Source: VBDM01 sp035317085
Lineage (GTDB): Bacteria; Pseudomonadota; Gammaproteobacteria; Burkholderiales; SG8-39
NCBI GenBank assembly: GCA_035317085.1
Contig: DATHHS010000141.1
Span: 1-9,995 of the forward strand
Reading direction: 5' to 3'
DNA: 9,995 bases
A program made the position numbers and the translations under genes. Of this stretch, positions 1 to 7,979 are shown one piece after another; position 1 is the stretch's first letter; each line of letters opens with the position of its first letter. The notes under the pieces were generated by a model. The model worked only from the letters and a program-made list of their open reading frames with translations, was not told the origin of the DNA and did no database searches.

Positions 1-647
1 CTGCGCAGGCTCGCATCCTCGAGCGGCGCAAATTTATTGAACCAGCGTACAAAAATGGTCGGGTAAAGAAATTGAACGACCAGGCTGAATGCAACCCAGG
101 TCGCCCACGCATACAGCCACCACATGGCCCCCATTCTCGCCATGAGCCACAGAAAGCAGAAAACGAGCGGGATCAGCAACAACGCTCCCAGCGCGGCCTG
201 CTTCGCCAAGTCGACGAAAAACAGCCCCAGGCTGGTGCGATTGAAACCGAAGCGCGCCTCGATCACGAAGGTGCGGTAAAGGGCGAAGGGAAGATCCACC
301 GTGCTGGAAACGAGCGCGACCGAGGCAATCAGGGCGATGCCATATGCGTAGCCGCCGGCTTCGAACACCTTCTGCCAGGCGTCGGAGATCAACTGCAGTC
401 CGCCGCCGAGAGTGAATGCAAGCAGCAGCGCCGCTGCGGCGAGCGTTTCCCACATCCCGAACCGAGCCTTGGCAACGGTGTAGTCCGCAGCCTTCTGGTG
501 CGCAGCGAGCGCGATGCGTCCGTCAAATCCTGCTGGAACGGCGTTGCGGTTTGCCGAGACGTGCCGGATGTGCCGCTGCGAAAGCCACAGGCGGACCACC
601 GTGGTGAGCGCGAGCGCGGCGAGAAAAACGGCGGTGAACCAATGCAT
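1..647 (-). CDS. M48 family (Ste24/CAAX-type) membrane metalloprotease, N-terminal part
   Basis: Reading the minus strand from the ATG at 647-645 gives an open frame of 215 codons that leaves the window without a stop, so the C-terminal half is missing. The product is membrane-embedded: hydrophobic segments lie at about residues 3-22, 66-87, 99-121, 150-171 and 176-196. Residues 130-149 carry the family signature IEARFGFNRTS..LFFVDLAK, typical of the N-terminal membrane domain of Ste24-type M48 proteases (E.RFGFN.T....D..K). The zinc-binding HExxH and the catalytic domain would lie beyond the window, so activity cannot be confirmed. In bacteria these enzymes are thought to act in membrane protein quality control, since the eukaryotic prenyl-CAAX substrates are absent. 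The gene is divergent from orn with about 57 bp between the starts. No strong ribosome binding site precedes the ATG. A TAGAAT box at 681-676 could be its -10 element, but no good -35 goes with it. Confidence 0.85.
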   Translation of the reverse strand, partial: MHWFTAVFLAALALTTVVRLWLSQRHIRHVSANRNAVPAGFDGRIALAAHQKAADYTVAKARFGMWETLAAAALLLAFTLGGGLQLISDAWQKVFEAGGYAYGIALIASVALVSSTVDLPFALYRTFVIEARFGFNRTSLGLFFVDLAKQAALGALLLIPLVFCFLWLMARMGAMWWLYAWATWVAFSLVVQFLYPTIFVRWFNKFAPLEDASLR

Positions 648-704
648 TGAGCGAAAGCAGTTATGCGACAATGCCATTCTACACAGGGCCCACGGAAAAG
701 CGGC

Positions 705-1250
705 ATGGCGCAGGACCAGAACAACCTTCTCTGGTTGGACATGGAAATGACGGGGCTCGATCCCGACAGGGACCTCATCATCGAGATTGCGATCGTCGTC
801 ACCGATTCGCAGTTGAACACCGTCTCCGAGGCGCCGGTTTTGGTGGTCCACCAGCCCGACGCGGTCCTCGATGCCATGGACGACTGGAACAAAAGCACTC
901 ACGCGCGCTCGGGTCTGATCGACAAGGTGAAGGCCTCAGTGCTCACCGAAGCAGCGGCGGAGGAGCGGCTGCTCGCGTTCCTGGCGCAACACGTTTCCGG
1001 CAAGACTTCGCCGATGTGCGGCAATTCGATCTGCCAGGATCGGCGTTTCCTCGCGCGCTATATGCCGCGTCTCGAGGCCTATTTTCACTATCGCAACCTG
1101 GATGTCAGCACCTTGAAGGAGCTGGCGCGGCGCTGGAAGCCGGAGATCACGAAGGGCCTGGTCAAGCAAGGCAAGCACGAGGCGCTTGCCGATATCTACG
1201 AGTCGATCGAGGAACTGAAGTATTACCGGGATAACTTTCTGAAGCTCTAG
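705..1250 (+). CDS. orn: Oligoribonuclease (3'-5' exoribonuclease, DEDDh family)
   Basis: Orn removes nucleotides from the 3' end of very short RNAs (2-5 nt), finishing mRNA decay and degrading pGpG from c-di-GMP turnover. The protein is 181 residues, the usual length. All five DEDDh residues are at the positions known from E. coli Orn: D12 and E14 (LDMEMTGL), D112 (NSICQD), H158 (GKHEA) and D163. The start at 705 was preferred over the in-frame ATG at 663 because MAQDQNNLLWLDMEMTGL is the typical N-terminus and the extra 14 residues match nothing conserved. A GGAAAAG at 694-700 is a modest ribosome binding site. The gene is divergent from the M48 protease and convergent with the FAD-linked dehydrogenase. 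Its stop TAG (1248-1250) overlaps the opposing gene's stop, so no terminator fits between them. Confidence 0.97.
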   Translation: MAQDQNNLLWLDMEMTGLDPDRDLIIEIAIVVTDSQLNTVSEAPVLVVHQPDAVLDAMDDWNKSTHARSGLIDKVKASVLTEAAAEERLLAFLAQHVSGKTSPMCGNSICQDRRFLARYMPRLEAYFHYRNLDVSTLKELARRWKPEITKGLVKQGKHEALADIYESIEELKYYRDNFLKL

Positions 1251-2638
1251 CCCGGAGGGTTCACGACCTTCCCGGGATTCATCAGATTTTCCGGATCGAT
1301 GGCGTGCTTCAGCGTCGCCATGAGGTCGACTCCTTCTCCCAGCTCCTTCCTCAGGGATGTCATCTTCCCGAAGCCGATGCCGTGCTCGCCGGTGCAGGTG
1401 CCCTCCATGGCAAGCGCCCGGTTCACGACCCGCTCGTTGAAAGCCTTCGCCTCTTCGAGCTCGGATTCGCTGTCGGGCCGGATGAGGATTTCGCAGTGGA
1501 AATTGCCGTCGCCCACGTGGCCGAAGAGAGGGATAGGCATCGAGGCGCGGGCGATGTCCTTCGAGGTCTCGACGATGCACTCGGTCAGCCGCGAAATCGG
1601 AACGCATACGTCGGTCGAGACGGCGCGCGATCCGGGCCGCAGTTGCAGGCAGGCGAAATACGCCTGGTGACGGGCGGCCCAGAGCCGGTTGCGGTCTTCG
1701 GTTTTCGTCGTCCACTCGAAATCCATGCCGCTGTTCTCTCTCGCAATGTCCTGAACCATCCTCGCTTGTTCCTCGACGCCGGACTGCGTGCCGTGAAACT
1801 CGAGGAAGAGGGTCGGTTGCTCGCGGTAGCTCGTCTTCGAATAAGCGTTGATCGCTCGCATGGTGGTCGCGCACAAGGCTTCGCTGCGCGCGATCGGGAT
1901 TCCGGCTTGCAGGGTGTGGATCACCGTGTTCACCGCACCGGCCATGTCGGCGAAGGAGCACGTCGCGGCCGACATCGCCTCGGGAACGGCATAGAGGCGC
2001 ACGGTGATCTCGGTGATGATCCCGAGCGTCCCCTCCGACCCCACGAACAGGCGCGTGAGCTCGTAGCCCGCCGCGGATTTGCGCGAGCGGCGCGAAGTCG
2101 TGATGACGCGGCCGTCGGCAAGCACCACGGTCAGCGAGAGCACGTTCTCGCGCATCGTGCCGTAGCGCACCGCGTTAGTGCCCGAAGCACGCGTTGCGGC
2201 CATCCCGCCCAGGGTTGCATCGGCACCCGGATCGACGGGAAAGAAAAGACCCGTATGCCGGATGTGCTCGTTCAATTGCTTTCGCGTCACGCCCGCCTGG
2301 ACGACGGCGTCCAAGTCGGCCTCGTGCACGGCGAGCACCTTGTTCATCCGTGAAAGATCGACGCATACCCCGCCGCGTATGGCAAGCACATGTCCCTCGA
2401 GCGAGGTGCCGACCCCGAACGGGATCATCGGCGTCTTGTGGCGCCTGCAGAGGTCGACGATGTCGCGCACCTCCTCGGTGGATTCCGGAAACACCACCGC
2501 ATCGGGCGGTGCGTAAGGAAAATACGACTCGTCCTTGCCGTGATGCTCGCGCACACCGCGCGAGGTGCTCACCCGATCGCCGAGCAGCGCCCGCAGTTCC
2601 TCGAGCAGCGCGGTGTCGAATTCGCGGGGCTTGTTCAA
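1247..2638 (-). CDS. FAD-linked 2-hydroxyacid dehydrogenase (D-lactate dehydrogenase/GlcD type)
   Basis: This belongs to the vanillyl-alcohol-oxidase (PCMH) flavoprotein family, which oxidises D-lactate, glycolate or similar 2-hydroxyacids and passes electrons to cytochrome c or quinone. The FAD domain shows PFGVGTSLEGH (residues 73-83), DPGADATLGGM (136-146) and GSEGTLGIITEITVRLY (200-216). The C-terminal FAD-oxidase domain shows FGHVGDGNFH (about 372-381) with metal/substrate histidines, EGTCTGEHGIG (412-422) and the closing DPENLMNPGK. At 463 residues it is close to single-subunit D-lactate dehydrogenases. I chose the TTG at 2638-2636 because GGGGAGG lies just upstream (2649-2643). The longer frame from the ATG at 2710 would overlap the upstream gene and adds a low-complexity, serine-rich N-terminus. 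It follows the DUF6494 gene by 16 bp. Sequence alone does not fix the substrate: D-lactate is likeliest, with glycolate or 2-hydroxyglutarate possible. Confidence 0.9.
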   Translation of the reverse strand: MNKPREFDTALLEELRALLGDRVSTSRGVREHHGKDESYFPYAPPDAVVFPESTEEVRDIVDLCRRHKTPMIPFGVGTSLEGHVLAIRGGVCVDLSRMNKVLAVHEADLDAVVQAGVTRKQLNEHIRHTGLFFPVDPGADATLGGMAATRASGTNAVRYGTMRENVLSLTVVLADGRVITTSRRSRKSAAGYELTRLFVGSEGTLGIITEITVRLYAVPEAMSAATCSFADMAGAVNTVIHTLQAGIPIARSEALCATTMRAINAYSKTSYREQPTLFLEFHGTQSGVEEQARMVQDIARENSGMDFEWTTKTEDRNRLWAARHQAYFACLQLRPGSRAVSTDVCVPISRLTECIVETSKDIARASMPIPLFGHVGDGNFHCEILIRPDSESELEEAKAFNERVVNRALAMEGTCTGEHGIGFGKMTSLRKELGEGVDLMATLKHAIDPENLMNPGKVVNPPG

Positions 2639-2654
2639 GACGCCTCCCCGCGGT

Positions 2655-2861
2655 TTATTCGAGCTCGATCTTGCCGTCGAACCGCACCGAGAGCTTGAGA
2701 CCGGGGACATCCAGCGTAACCGAGGCAGGGAACTTCTCGCTGCCCTTGATCACTCCGCCTGCCCGCGCCTTGGCCACCGCCTGTTCGATCTCGCGCTGGG
2801 AGCTGACTCCGACCATTTTCAGGAACTTGCGGATACTGAGGTTGAAGGCGTCTTCGTTCAT
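2655..2861 (-). CDS. DUF6494 family small protein
   Basis: This is a 68-residue protein beginning MNEDAFNLSIRKFLK. I recognise this as the DUF6494 type, a small conserved proteobacterial family of unknown function. The N-terminal half (residues 3-36) looks helical with a REIEQAVAKA segment. The C-terminal half (42-68) alternates hydrophobic and polar residues (ASVTLDVPGLKLSVRFDGKIELE), as in a small beta sheet. It has no signal peptide, membrane segment or cysteines. The ATG at 2861 has GGAG at 2871-2868 as its ribosome binding site. The gene ends 16 bp before the TTG start of the FAD-linked dehydrogenase, so the two are probably co-transcribed. A candidate promoter overlaps the pgi stop codon. 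A role as partner or regulator of the dehydrogenase is inferred only from this arrangement. Confidence 0.85.
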   Translation of the reverse strand: MNEDAFNLSIRKFLKMVGVSSQREIEQAVAKARAGGVIKGSEKFPASVTLDVPGLKLSVRFDGKIELE

Positions 2862-2882
2862 GTGGGTCTCCGGTTTTCCGCC

Positions 2883-2911
2883 AGACTAAGTCCCGCCGCG
2901 CGCCGAGTCAA
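2883..2911 (-). promoter_or_regulatory. Candidate sigma-70 promoter for the DUF6494-dehydrogenase operon
   Basis: On the minus strand, TTGACT (2911-2906) matches five of six bases of the -35 consensus. It is followed after 17 bp by TAGTCT (2888-2883), which matches the -10 only three of six. The -35 box overlaps the pgi stop codon. Transcription would start near 2876, leaving a short leader with the GGAG site. The weak -10 makes this tentative; read-through from pgi is the alternative. Confidence 0.35.
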
Positions 2912-4482
2912 TCGCGTTTGCGCAGCCGCGAAAGCAGCGCGCGGGTGGAGGCGTCGAATTCGGCGTCATTCCCGCCGGCGAGCAGCCTCGGCAGCAGCGC
3001 GCGGGCGAGATTCTTGCCGTGTTCGACACCCCATTGGTCGAAGCTGTTCAGATTCCAGATCACACCCTCTACGAACACCTTGTGTTCGTAGAGCGCGATC
3101 AGTTCGCCCAGGGCGCGCGGGGTGAGGTGCTCGAGCAGCAACGTGCTCGACGGGCGGTTGCCGGGAAGGACCTTGTGCGGTTCCGCCGCGGGCTTGCCGA
3201 AGGCCAGCGCGGCGCTCTGGGCGATCGCATTGGCCGCAAGCGCTGCCTGTGCGGCCGAGGGTTCCCGGTCTTGTCCGATCACGATGAAGTCCACGGGAAC
3301 AAAAGGGGTCCCCTGGTGCAGCAGCTGATGGAACGAATGCTGGCTGGGCGTCCCTGCGGCCCCCCAGACGACCGGTGCCGTGGCGTAATCGACTTCGTTC
3401 CCGTCGCGGTCCACGCGCTTTCCGTTCGATTCCATCTCGAGCTGCTGCAAATAAGCCGGCAAGTCGCGCAGGTCCTCCGAGTAGGGAATCACAGCTCGGC
3501 TTTGAGCGCCGAAAAAATTCACGTACCAGATTTCCAGCAGCGCAAGCAGCACAGGCATGTTGCGCTCGAGTGGAGCGGTGCGGAAATGCCCGTCCATCGC
3601 CCGCGCGCCCGCGAGGAACTCTTCGAACACGTCCATGCCGGTCGCCAAAGCGACCGGCAAACCTACCGCGGACCAGACCGAGTAGCGTCCTCCCACCCAA
3701 TCCCACAGCGGAAACACGCGCTCCGGCGGAACACCGAGCGCCGCGGCACCGGAAGCATTTGCGGTGACCGCGGCGAAATGGCGGGAGAGCCCGGCCGACT
3801 CCCCGAGAGAGGCCTTGAGCCAGGCGCGCGCGCGCGCGGTGTTGTCGAGAGTCTCCGTGGTCGTGAAAGTTTTCGAGGCGACGATGAAGAACGTTGTCGC
3901 CGGCACAAGGCCGGCGAGCGTGGTTTCGAGGTCGGCCGGGTCGACGTTGGCGACGAAATGCAGCCTCGGGCCGGGCTTGCGGAACTTGCGCAACGCCCGC
4001 GCGAGCATCCGCGGTCCGAGGTCGGATCCACCGATGCCGATATTGACGATATCGGTGACAGCCTGGCCACCGGAACCCCTGAGGGCGCCCCGCTGCGCAT
4101 CATCGACAAAATGCCGCATGAGCTCGATGGCGCTGCGGACCGCGGGCATGACATCGCTGGCCTTCGGGAATTCCGTGTCCCGGGAGCGCAGCGCCGTGTG
4201 GAGCACGGCGCGTCCCTCGGTGCTGTTGATGGAGTCTCCCGCGAACATGCGCGCGATCCACCCGGACACTTGCGCTTGCCCAGCGAGTGCGGCGAGCAGC
4301 CGCATCGCCTGTGCGTCGACGCGATGCTTGGAATAGTCGAGCAGGAGTCCACCGGCTTCGAGAAAGAAGCCTTGGGCGCGCGAGGCATCTGCGGCGAACA
4401 ACTCCGAGAGACTCGTAGCCGCGATCCTTTTCTGGTGCTCGGCCAGCGCCTTCCACGCGGGCGATCGGACGAGCTGGCTCAC
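2908..4482 (-). CDS. pgi: Glucose-6-phosphate isomerase
   Basis: The enzyme interconverts glucose 6-phosphate and fructose 6-phosphate in the cytoplasm, linking glycolysis/gluconeogenesis with sugar nucleotide and polysaccharide synthesis. Starting at the GTG (4482-4480) it is 524 residues, somewhat shorter than the roughly 549 of E. coli. Visible motifs are GIGGSDLG (149-156, phosphate binding), SKTFTTTET (203-211), signature 1 DWVGGRYSVWSAVG (261-274), MESNGK with catalytic E351, SQHSFHQLLHQGT with H382, and signature 2 NSFDQWGVEHGK with K490. The GTG was chosen because it forms a GTGA overlap with the stop of the upstream glycosyltransferase. An open frame continues upstream to 4608, but only as the overlap with that gene. 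The 4-nt overlap implies translational coupling. Inside the gene are a perfect 10-bp hairpin (3636-3659) and an alternating GC run (3824-3838). Confidence 0.97.
   Translation of the reverse strand: MSQLVRSPAWKALAEHQKRIAATSLSELFAADASRAQGFFLEAGGLLLDYSKHRVDAQAMRLLAALAGQAQVSGWIARMFAGDSINSTEGRAVLHTALRSRDTEFPKASDVMPAVRSAIELMRHFVDDAQRGALRGSGGQAVTDIVNIGIGGSDLGPRMLARALRKFRKPGPRLHFVANVDPADLETTLAGLVPATTFFIVASKTFTTTETLDNTARARAWLKASLGESAGLSRHFAAVTANASGAAALGVPPERVFPLWDWVGGRYSVWSAVGLPVALATGMDVFEEFLAGARAMDGHFRTAPLERNMPVLLALLEIWYVNFFGAQSRAVIPYSEDLRDLPAYLQQLEMESNGKRVDRDGNEVDYATAPVVWGAAGTPSQHSFHQLLHQGTPFVPVDFIVIGQDREPSAAQAALAANAIAQSAALAFGKPAAEPHKVLPGNRPSSTLLLEHLTPRALGELIALYEHKVFVEGVIWNLNSFDQWGVEHGKNLARALLPRLLAGGNDAEFDASTRALLSRLRKRD
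3636..3659. repeat. Perfect inverted repeat inside pgi
   Basis: Ten bases TGCCGGTCGC (3636-3645) are followed by the loop CAAA and the exact reverse complement GCGACCGGCA (3650-3659). It lies within pgi codons reading LPVALATGM, the stretch just after signature 1. There is no T tract on either side, so it is not an intrinsic terminator. It may be only a side effect of codon choice in GC-rich DNA. Confidence 0.7.
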
Positions 4483-6086
4483 TGCTGTCTCTGATAGAGG
4501 CGATAGCGCTCGCGATCGCGCGGCCGCCTGCCTTCCCACAGCAGTTTCCACCCGGGGCCGATATTGTCGGATTCTCCTACGCGGGCCTGTACCAGGAGCA
4601 GCGGACACCGGCCCTCGGCGCCGTATTCAGGGCGCTGCGTGACGATCTCGGCGTGATAGTCGAACACCGCCCGCTGCGATTCTCCAAGCCCCCGGCTCTC
4701 GATGCAGCGGGTGGCTGCGGGAATATTTTTTTTCAGGGCCTGGGCGACAGGACGGTAGCTTTTCCCATAGTCGATCCAGGAGAGGATCAGGGTCATGGCA
4801 AGACCCCACAGCAGCGTGATACCGGTCGCCCAGACGGTCACGCTGCGAAAATGCGAGCGCTCGCTTTTCAGGATCAGCCAAGCCCAGGCGAGCGTAAGCA
4901 TCAGCGCGAATGCGAAGGGCACCCATGAAAACTGCGGAACGTGGCCGGGCTCGAGCGCGGAGAAGCGGCCCGCTATCCGCGAGGGGACGCCGGTCATCAT
5001 CGCGACCCACCCCAGCCACATCAGCGCGCCGAGGAAGCCGGCGCTCATCACGCCAAACCACGCGAGCCCGTTGGCGGCTCCGCGGCGCAGGCTCGGCACT
5101 CCGGCCCCCGCCAGAAGCGCAAGGGGAAGCAGCAGCGGGAGCGAATAGACCTCGCGCGGATTGTCCAGAAAGATCAGGACGCCGACCGTCGAAATAAGCG
5201 CCGCGAGCAACATGCGCCTGCCCGGCTCCCAGGTTCGGCGGCGCGCCTCCCACAAGGCCCAGATCGCGAGGGGCCACGCCGGCCAAACGGCCCATGCCAG
5301 GGTCTCCCCCCAGTAGCCGAGGGCACTTACGGAAGGGACCGCGAATTGCGTCGCGTTGGTGCGCCACCACGTGCCGTCGAAACCGGGCGAGTAGATTTCG
5401 GCCAGCCCGAGCCAACCGCCCCAGGTTCCGGCCAGGATCACCGAAGCGGCGAGCAGCGTGTGAAAGTACTCCCGGCGCCGCCAGGCATGTGATAGCGCGG
5501 GTACGGCGATCGCGATAGCGACCGGCGGGAGCACGGCCGCGATCCCCTTGCTCAGCGCCGCAACAGCGAGTCCCGCACCCAGGAGCCAACCCGCGCGGTG
5601 CGGCTTGCGCGGCGCGAGTGCGATGCCGTACCAGGCGAGCGCCTGTCCCGCAAGCATGCTGATCTCGGCAAGTGTTTCATGAGCGTGGGCGAGCAGACCG
5701 AGGCAGCCCAGGAGCGTGAGCACAGCGCTCATCGCCTCGGGTTTGCCGTACAGTTCGCGGCCGGCGAGATGGACGAAGGCGACGACGGCTGCCATCATCA
5801 ATCCGCTCGCCATCCGCGCGCCGTCGTGCGGATCGAGCAGCAGGCCGAACACTTTTGCCGTCAGCGCCGCAATCCAGTAGTGGAAAGGGCCATCCTCGAA
5901 AAACGGTTCGCCTGCCAGGTGCGGCACGATCCAGTGTCCGTGCTGCAGCATCTGATGCACGATGCCGATGCCGATGGCATCATCGGTCTTCCAAGGATCG
6001 TGCCCGACGAGGCCCGGCAACAGGTAGGCGAGCAAGAGCAGCGCCAGCAGCACCGGCGCAAGAGGGAGGGCAATCCTTCCGTTCAC
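4479..6086 (-). CDS. ArnT-like (GT-C/GT39 family) integral membrane glycosyltransferase
   Basis: This 535-residue polytopic membrane protein resembles ArnT and protein mannosyltransferases, which move a sugar from a polyprenyl-phosphate carrier to a periplasmic acceptor. After a first membrane segment (about 9-26), the first periplasmic loop carries the acidic motif HDPWKTDDA (29-37) and GEPFFEDGPFHYW (59-71), corresponding to the family's D-E and G.P.FE..P..YW motifs. Many hydrophobic segments follow up to about residue 440, then a soluble tail of about 95 residues. The start is a GTG at 6086-6084 with GAGGGG six bases upstream. The coding strand has an A8 tract at 4733-4726 (codons 452-454), a possible slippage site. 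The stop overlaps the pgi start (GTGA). It lies downstream of rpmE beyond that gene's terminator. The acceptor (lipid A, glycan or protein) cannot be told from sequence. Confidence 0.85.
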   Translation of the reverse strand: MNGRIALPLAPVLLALLLLAYLLPGLVGHDPWKTDDAIGIGIVHQMLQHGHWIVPHLAGEPFFEDGPFHYWIAALTAKVFGLLLDPHDGARMASGLMMAAVVAFVHLAGRELYGKPEAMSAVLTLLGCLGLLAHAHETLAEISMLAGQALAWYGIALAPRKPHRAGWLLGAGLAVAALSKGIAAVLPPVAIAIAVPALSHAWRRREYFHTLLAASVILAGTWGGWLGLAEIYSPGFDGTWWRTNATQFAVPSVSALGYWGETLAWAVWPAWPLAIWALWEARRRTWEPGRRMLLAALISTVGVLIFLDNPREVYSLPLLLPLALLAGAGVPSLRRGAANGLAWFGVMSAGFLGALMWLGWVAMMTGVPSRIAGRFSALEPGHVPQFSWVPFAFALMLTLAWAWLILKSERSHFRSVTVWATGITLLWGLAMTLILSWIDYGKSYRPVAQALKKNIPAATRCIESRGLGESQRAVFDYHAEIVTQRPEYGAEGRCPLLLVQARVGESDNIGPGWKLLWEGRRPRDRERYRLYQRQQ

Positions 6087-6119
6087 TCAAACCCCTCGAC
6101 CGTCCGAGCTACCCGAATG

Positions 6120-6144
6120 AAAAAAGGCAGCCGAAGCTGCCTTT
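6120..6144 (-). terminator. Rho-independent terminator of rpmE
   Basis: On the minus strand, GGCAGC, the loop TTCG and GCTGCC form a perfect six-pair stem with a stable UUCG tetraloop. It is followed by six T (6125-6120) and preceded by AAA that can extend the pairing. It lies 24 bp after the rpmE stop and about 34 bp before the glycosyltransferase start, so it should end most rpmE transcripts and reduce read-through into the glycosyltransferase-pgi pair. Confidence 0.92.
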
Positions 6145-6168
6145 CCCGTAGCGCGAGGCGCGACACGC

Positions 6169-6408
6169 CTATGCGGAAGCCTGCTTGGCGGGCTTGGCTG
6201 CCACTTTCTTCTTCGTGTATTTCTGACGAAACTTCTCGACGCGGCCGGCGGTATCGACGATCTTCTGCTTGCCGGTGTAGAACGGGTGGCAGGACGAGCA
6301 GACTTCGACCTGCAGGTCCTTGCCCATCGTCGAGCGGGTTTTGAAAGTGTTCCCGCAGCTGCAGACTACGTTGATTTCCTTGTACTCGGGATGGATCTTT
6401 TCTTTCAT
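6169..6408 (-). CDS. rpmE: 50S ribosomal protein L31, zinc-binding type
   Basis: L31 binds the large ribosomal subunit and helps bridge it to the 30S head. At 79 residues, this copy has the four zinc ligands C16, C18, C37 and C40 (VCSCGN and CSSCHPFYTGKQK), which mark the C+ form. That form can act as a zinc store and is replaced by the cysteine-free YkgM type when zinc is scarce. The C-terminus is a lysine/alanine-rich tail. The ATG at 6408 has AAGGA eight bases upstream. A candidate promoter lies at 6442-6470 and a strong terminator follows, so it is probably a single-gene unit, although read-through from rho is possible because no intrinsic terminator is visible between them. A zinc-responsive operator was not recognised. 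Confidence 0.98.
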   Translation of the reverse strand: MKEKIHPEYKEINVVCSCGNTFKTRSTMGKDLQVEVCSSCHPFYTGKQKIVDTAGRVEKFRQKYTKKKVAAKPAKQASA

Positions 6409-6441
6409 GGCACTTTCCTTGCGTTCTTTCAGTGGGGCAAG

Positions 6442-6470
6442 ATTATCCGGTAAATCACGTGCGTGAGCAA
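6442..6470 (-). promoter_or_regulatory. Candidate sigma-70 promoter of rpmE
   Basis: On the minus strand, GATAAT (6447-6442) matches the -10 consensus at five of six positions. It lies 17 bp after TTGCTC (6470-6465), which matches only the TTG part of the -35. The predicted start near 6435 gives a leader of about 27 nt ending in AAGGA before the rpmE ATG. Confidence 0.5.
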
Positions 6471-6478
6471 CTCAACGC

Positions 6479-6498
6479 CGTCTCATGGAGTCCAAGAA
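6479..6498 (-). repeat. Near-copy of the rho 3' end, downstream copy
   Basis: Eighteen of 20 bases match the segment at 6584-6603, exactly 105 bp away in direct orientation. On the minus strand it is in frame with rho past the rho TAG and reads LFLDSMRRR followed by TGA, against rho's own DFFDSMRRG followed by TAG. Similarity stops abruptly upstream of FLDSMRR. It lies about 10 bp upstream of the candidate rpmE -35 box. Confidence 0.75.
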
Positions 6499-6576
6499 GA
6501 GTCCCTGCGTCCAGGACAAGCTTGGGGCGGGCAGCGATTCCTTCAAGACGGGATTGCAGGCGACACGATGTGCCTC

Positions 6577-7836
<1,260 letters not shown>

Positions 7837-7973
7837 AAGACGCCCAAGCGGGATGAACGACCTCAGACCGTTACGAACGGAAAACAGGGAACCGAAACGG
7901 GGAGGATTTGCGCCTGGATACAGCCCTTTGCAGGCGCCGGAGTGCCGGTTGCTACATTTGCTGCCGGCCTTTT
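7837..7973 (-). promoter_or_regulatory. Long rho leader with C/T-rich segment (candidate autoregulatory site)
   Basis: If transcription starts near 7973, rho mRNA has a leader of about 137 nt. On the minus strand, 7912-7874 has 29 pyrimidines in 39 bases with 15 C against 7 G, including runs CCTCCCC and TTCCCTGTTTTCC, as expected of a Rho utilisation site. Upstream, GCCGG (7968-7964) can pair with CCGGC (7948-7944) around a 15-nt loop that contains the minimal ATGTAG start-stop. In E. coli, Rho terminates its own leader transcript; that the same happens here is inference. Confidence 0.4.
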
Positions 7974-7979
7974 GCGAGA

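Noticed and set aside
72..650. Plus-strand open frame of 192 codons at the left edge
   Set aside because: It lies antisense to the M48 protease frame, which has clear membrane segments and the E.RFGFN.T motif. The plus-strand product is rich in Arg, Gln and Glu with no recognisable domain.
1304..2353. Plus-strand frame of 349 codons opposite the FAD-linked dehydrogenase
   Set aside because: It is antisense to a complete flavoprotein with FAD and C-terminal motifs, and its own product is not recognisable.
3898..3916. Seven-bp inverted repeat CGCCGGC/GCCGGCG inside pgi
   Set aside because: Short and entirely GC, so expected by chance at this base composition, with no T tract or positional meaning.
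3019..4494. Long plus-strand open frame (491 codons) opposite pgi
   Set aside because: It is a shadow of pgi, whose catalytic residues are all present. The antisense product has no family features, and long antisense frames are expected in GC-rich genes.
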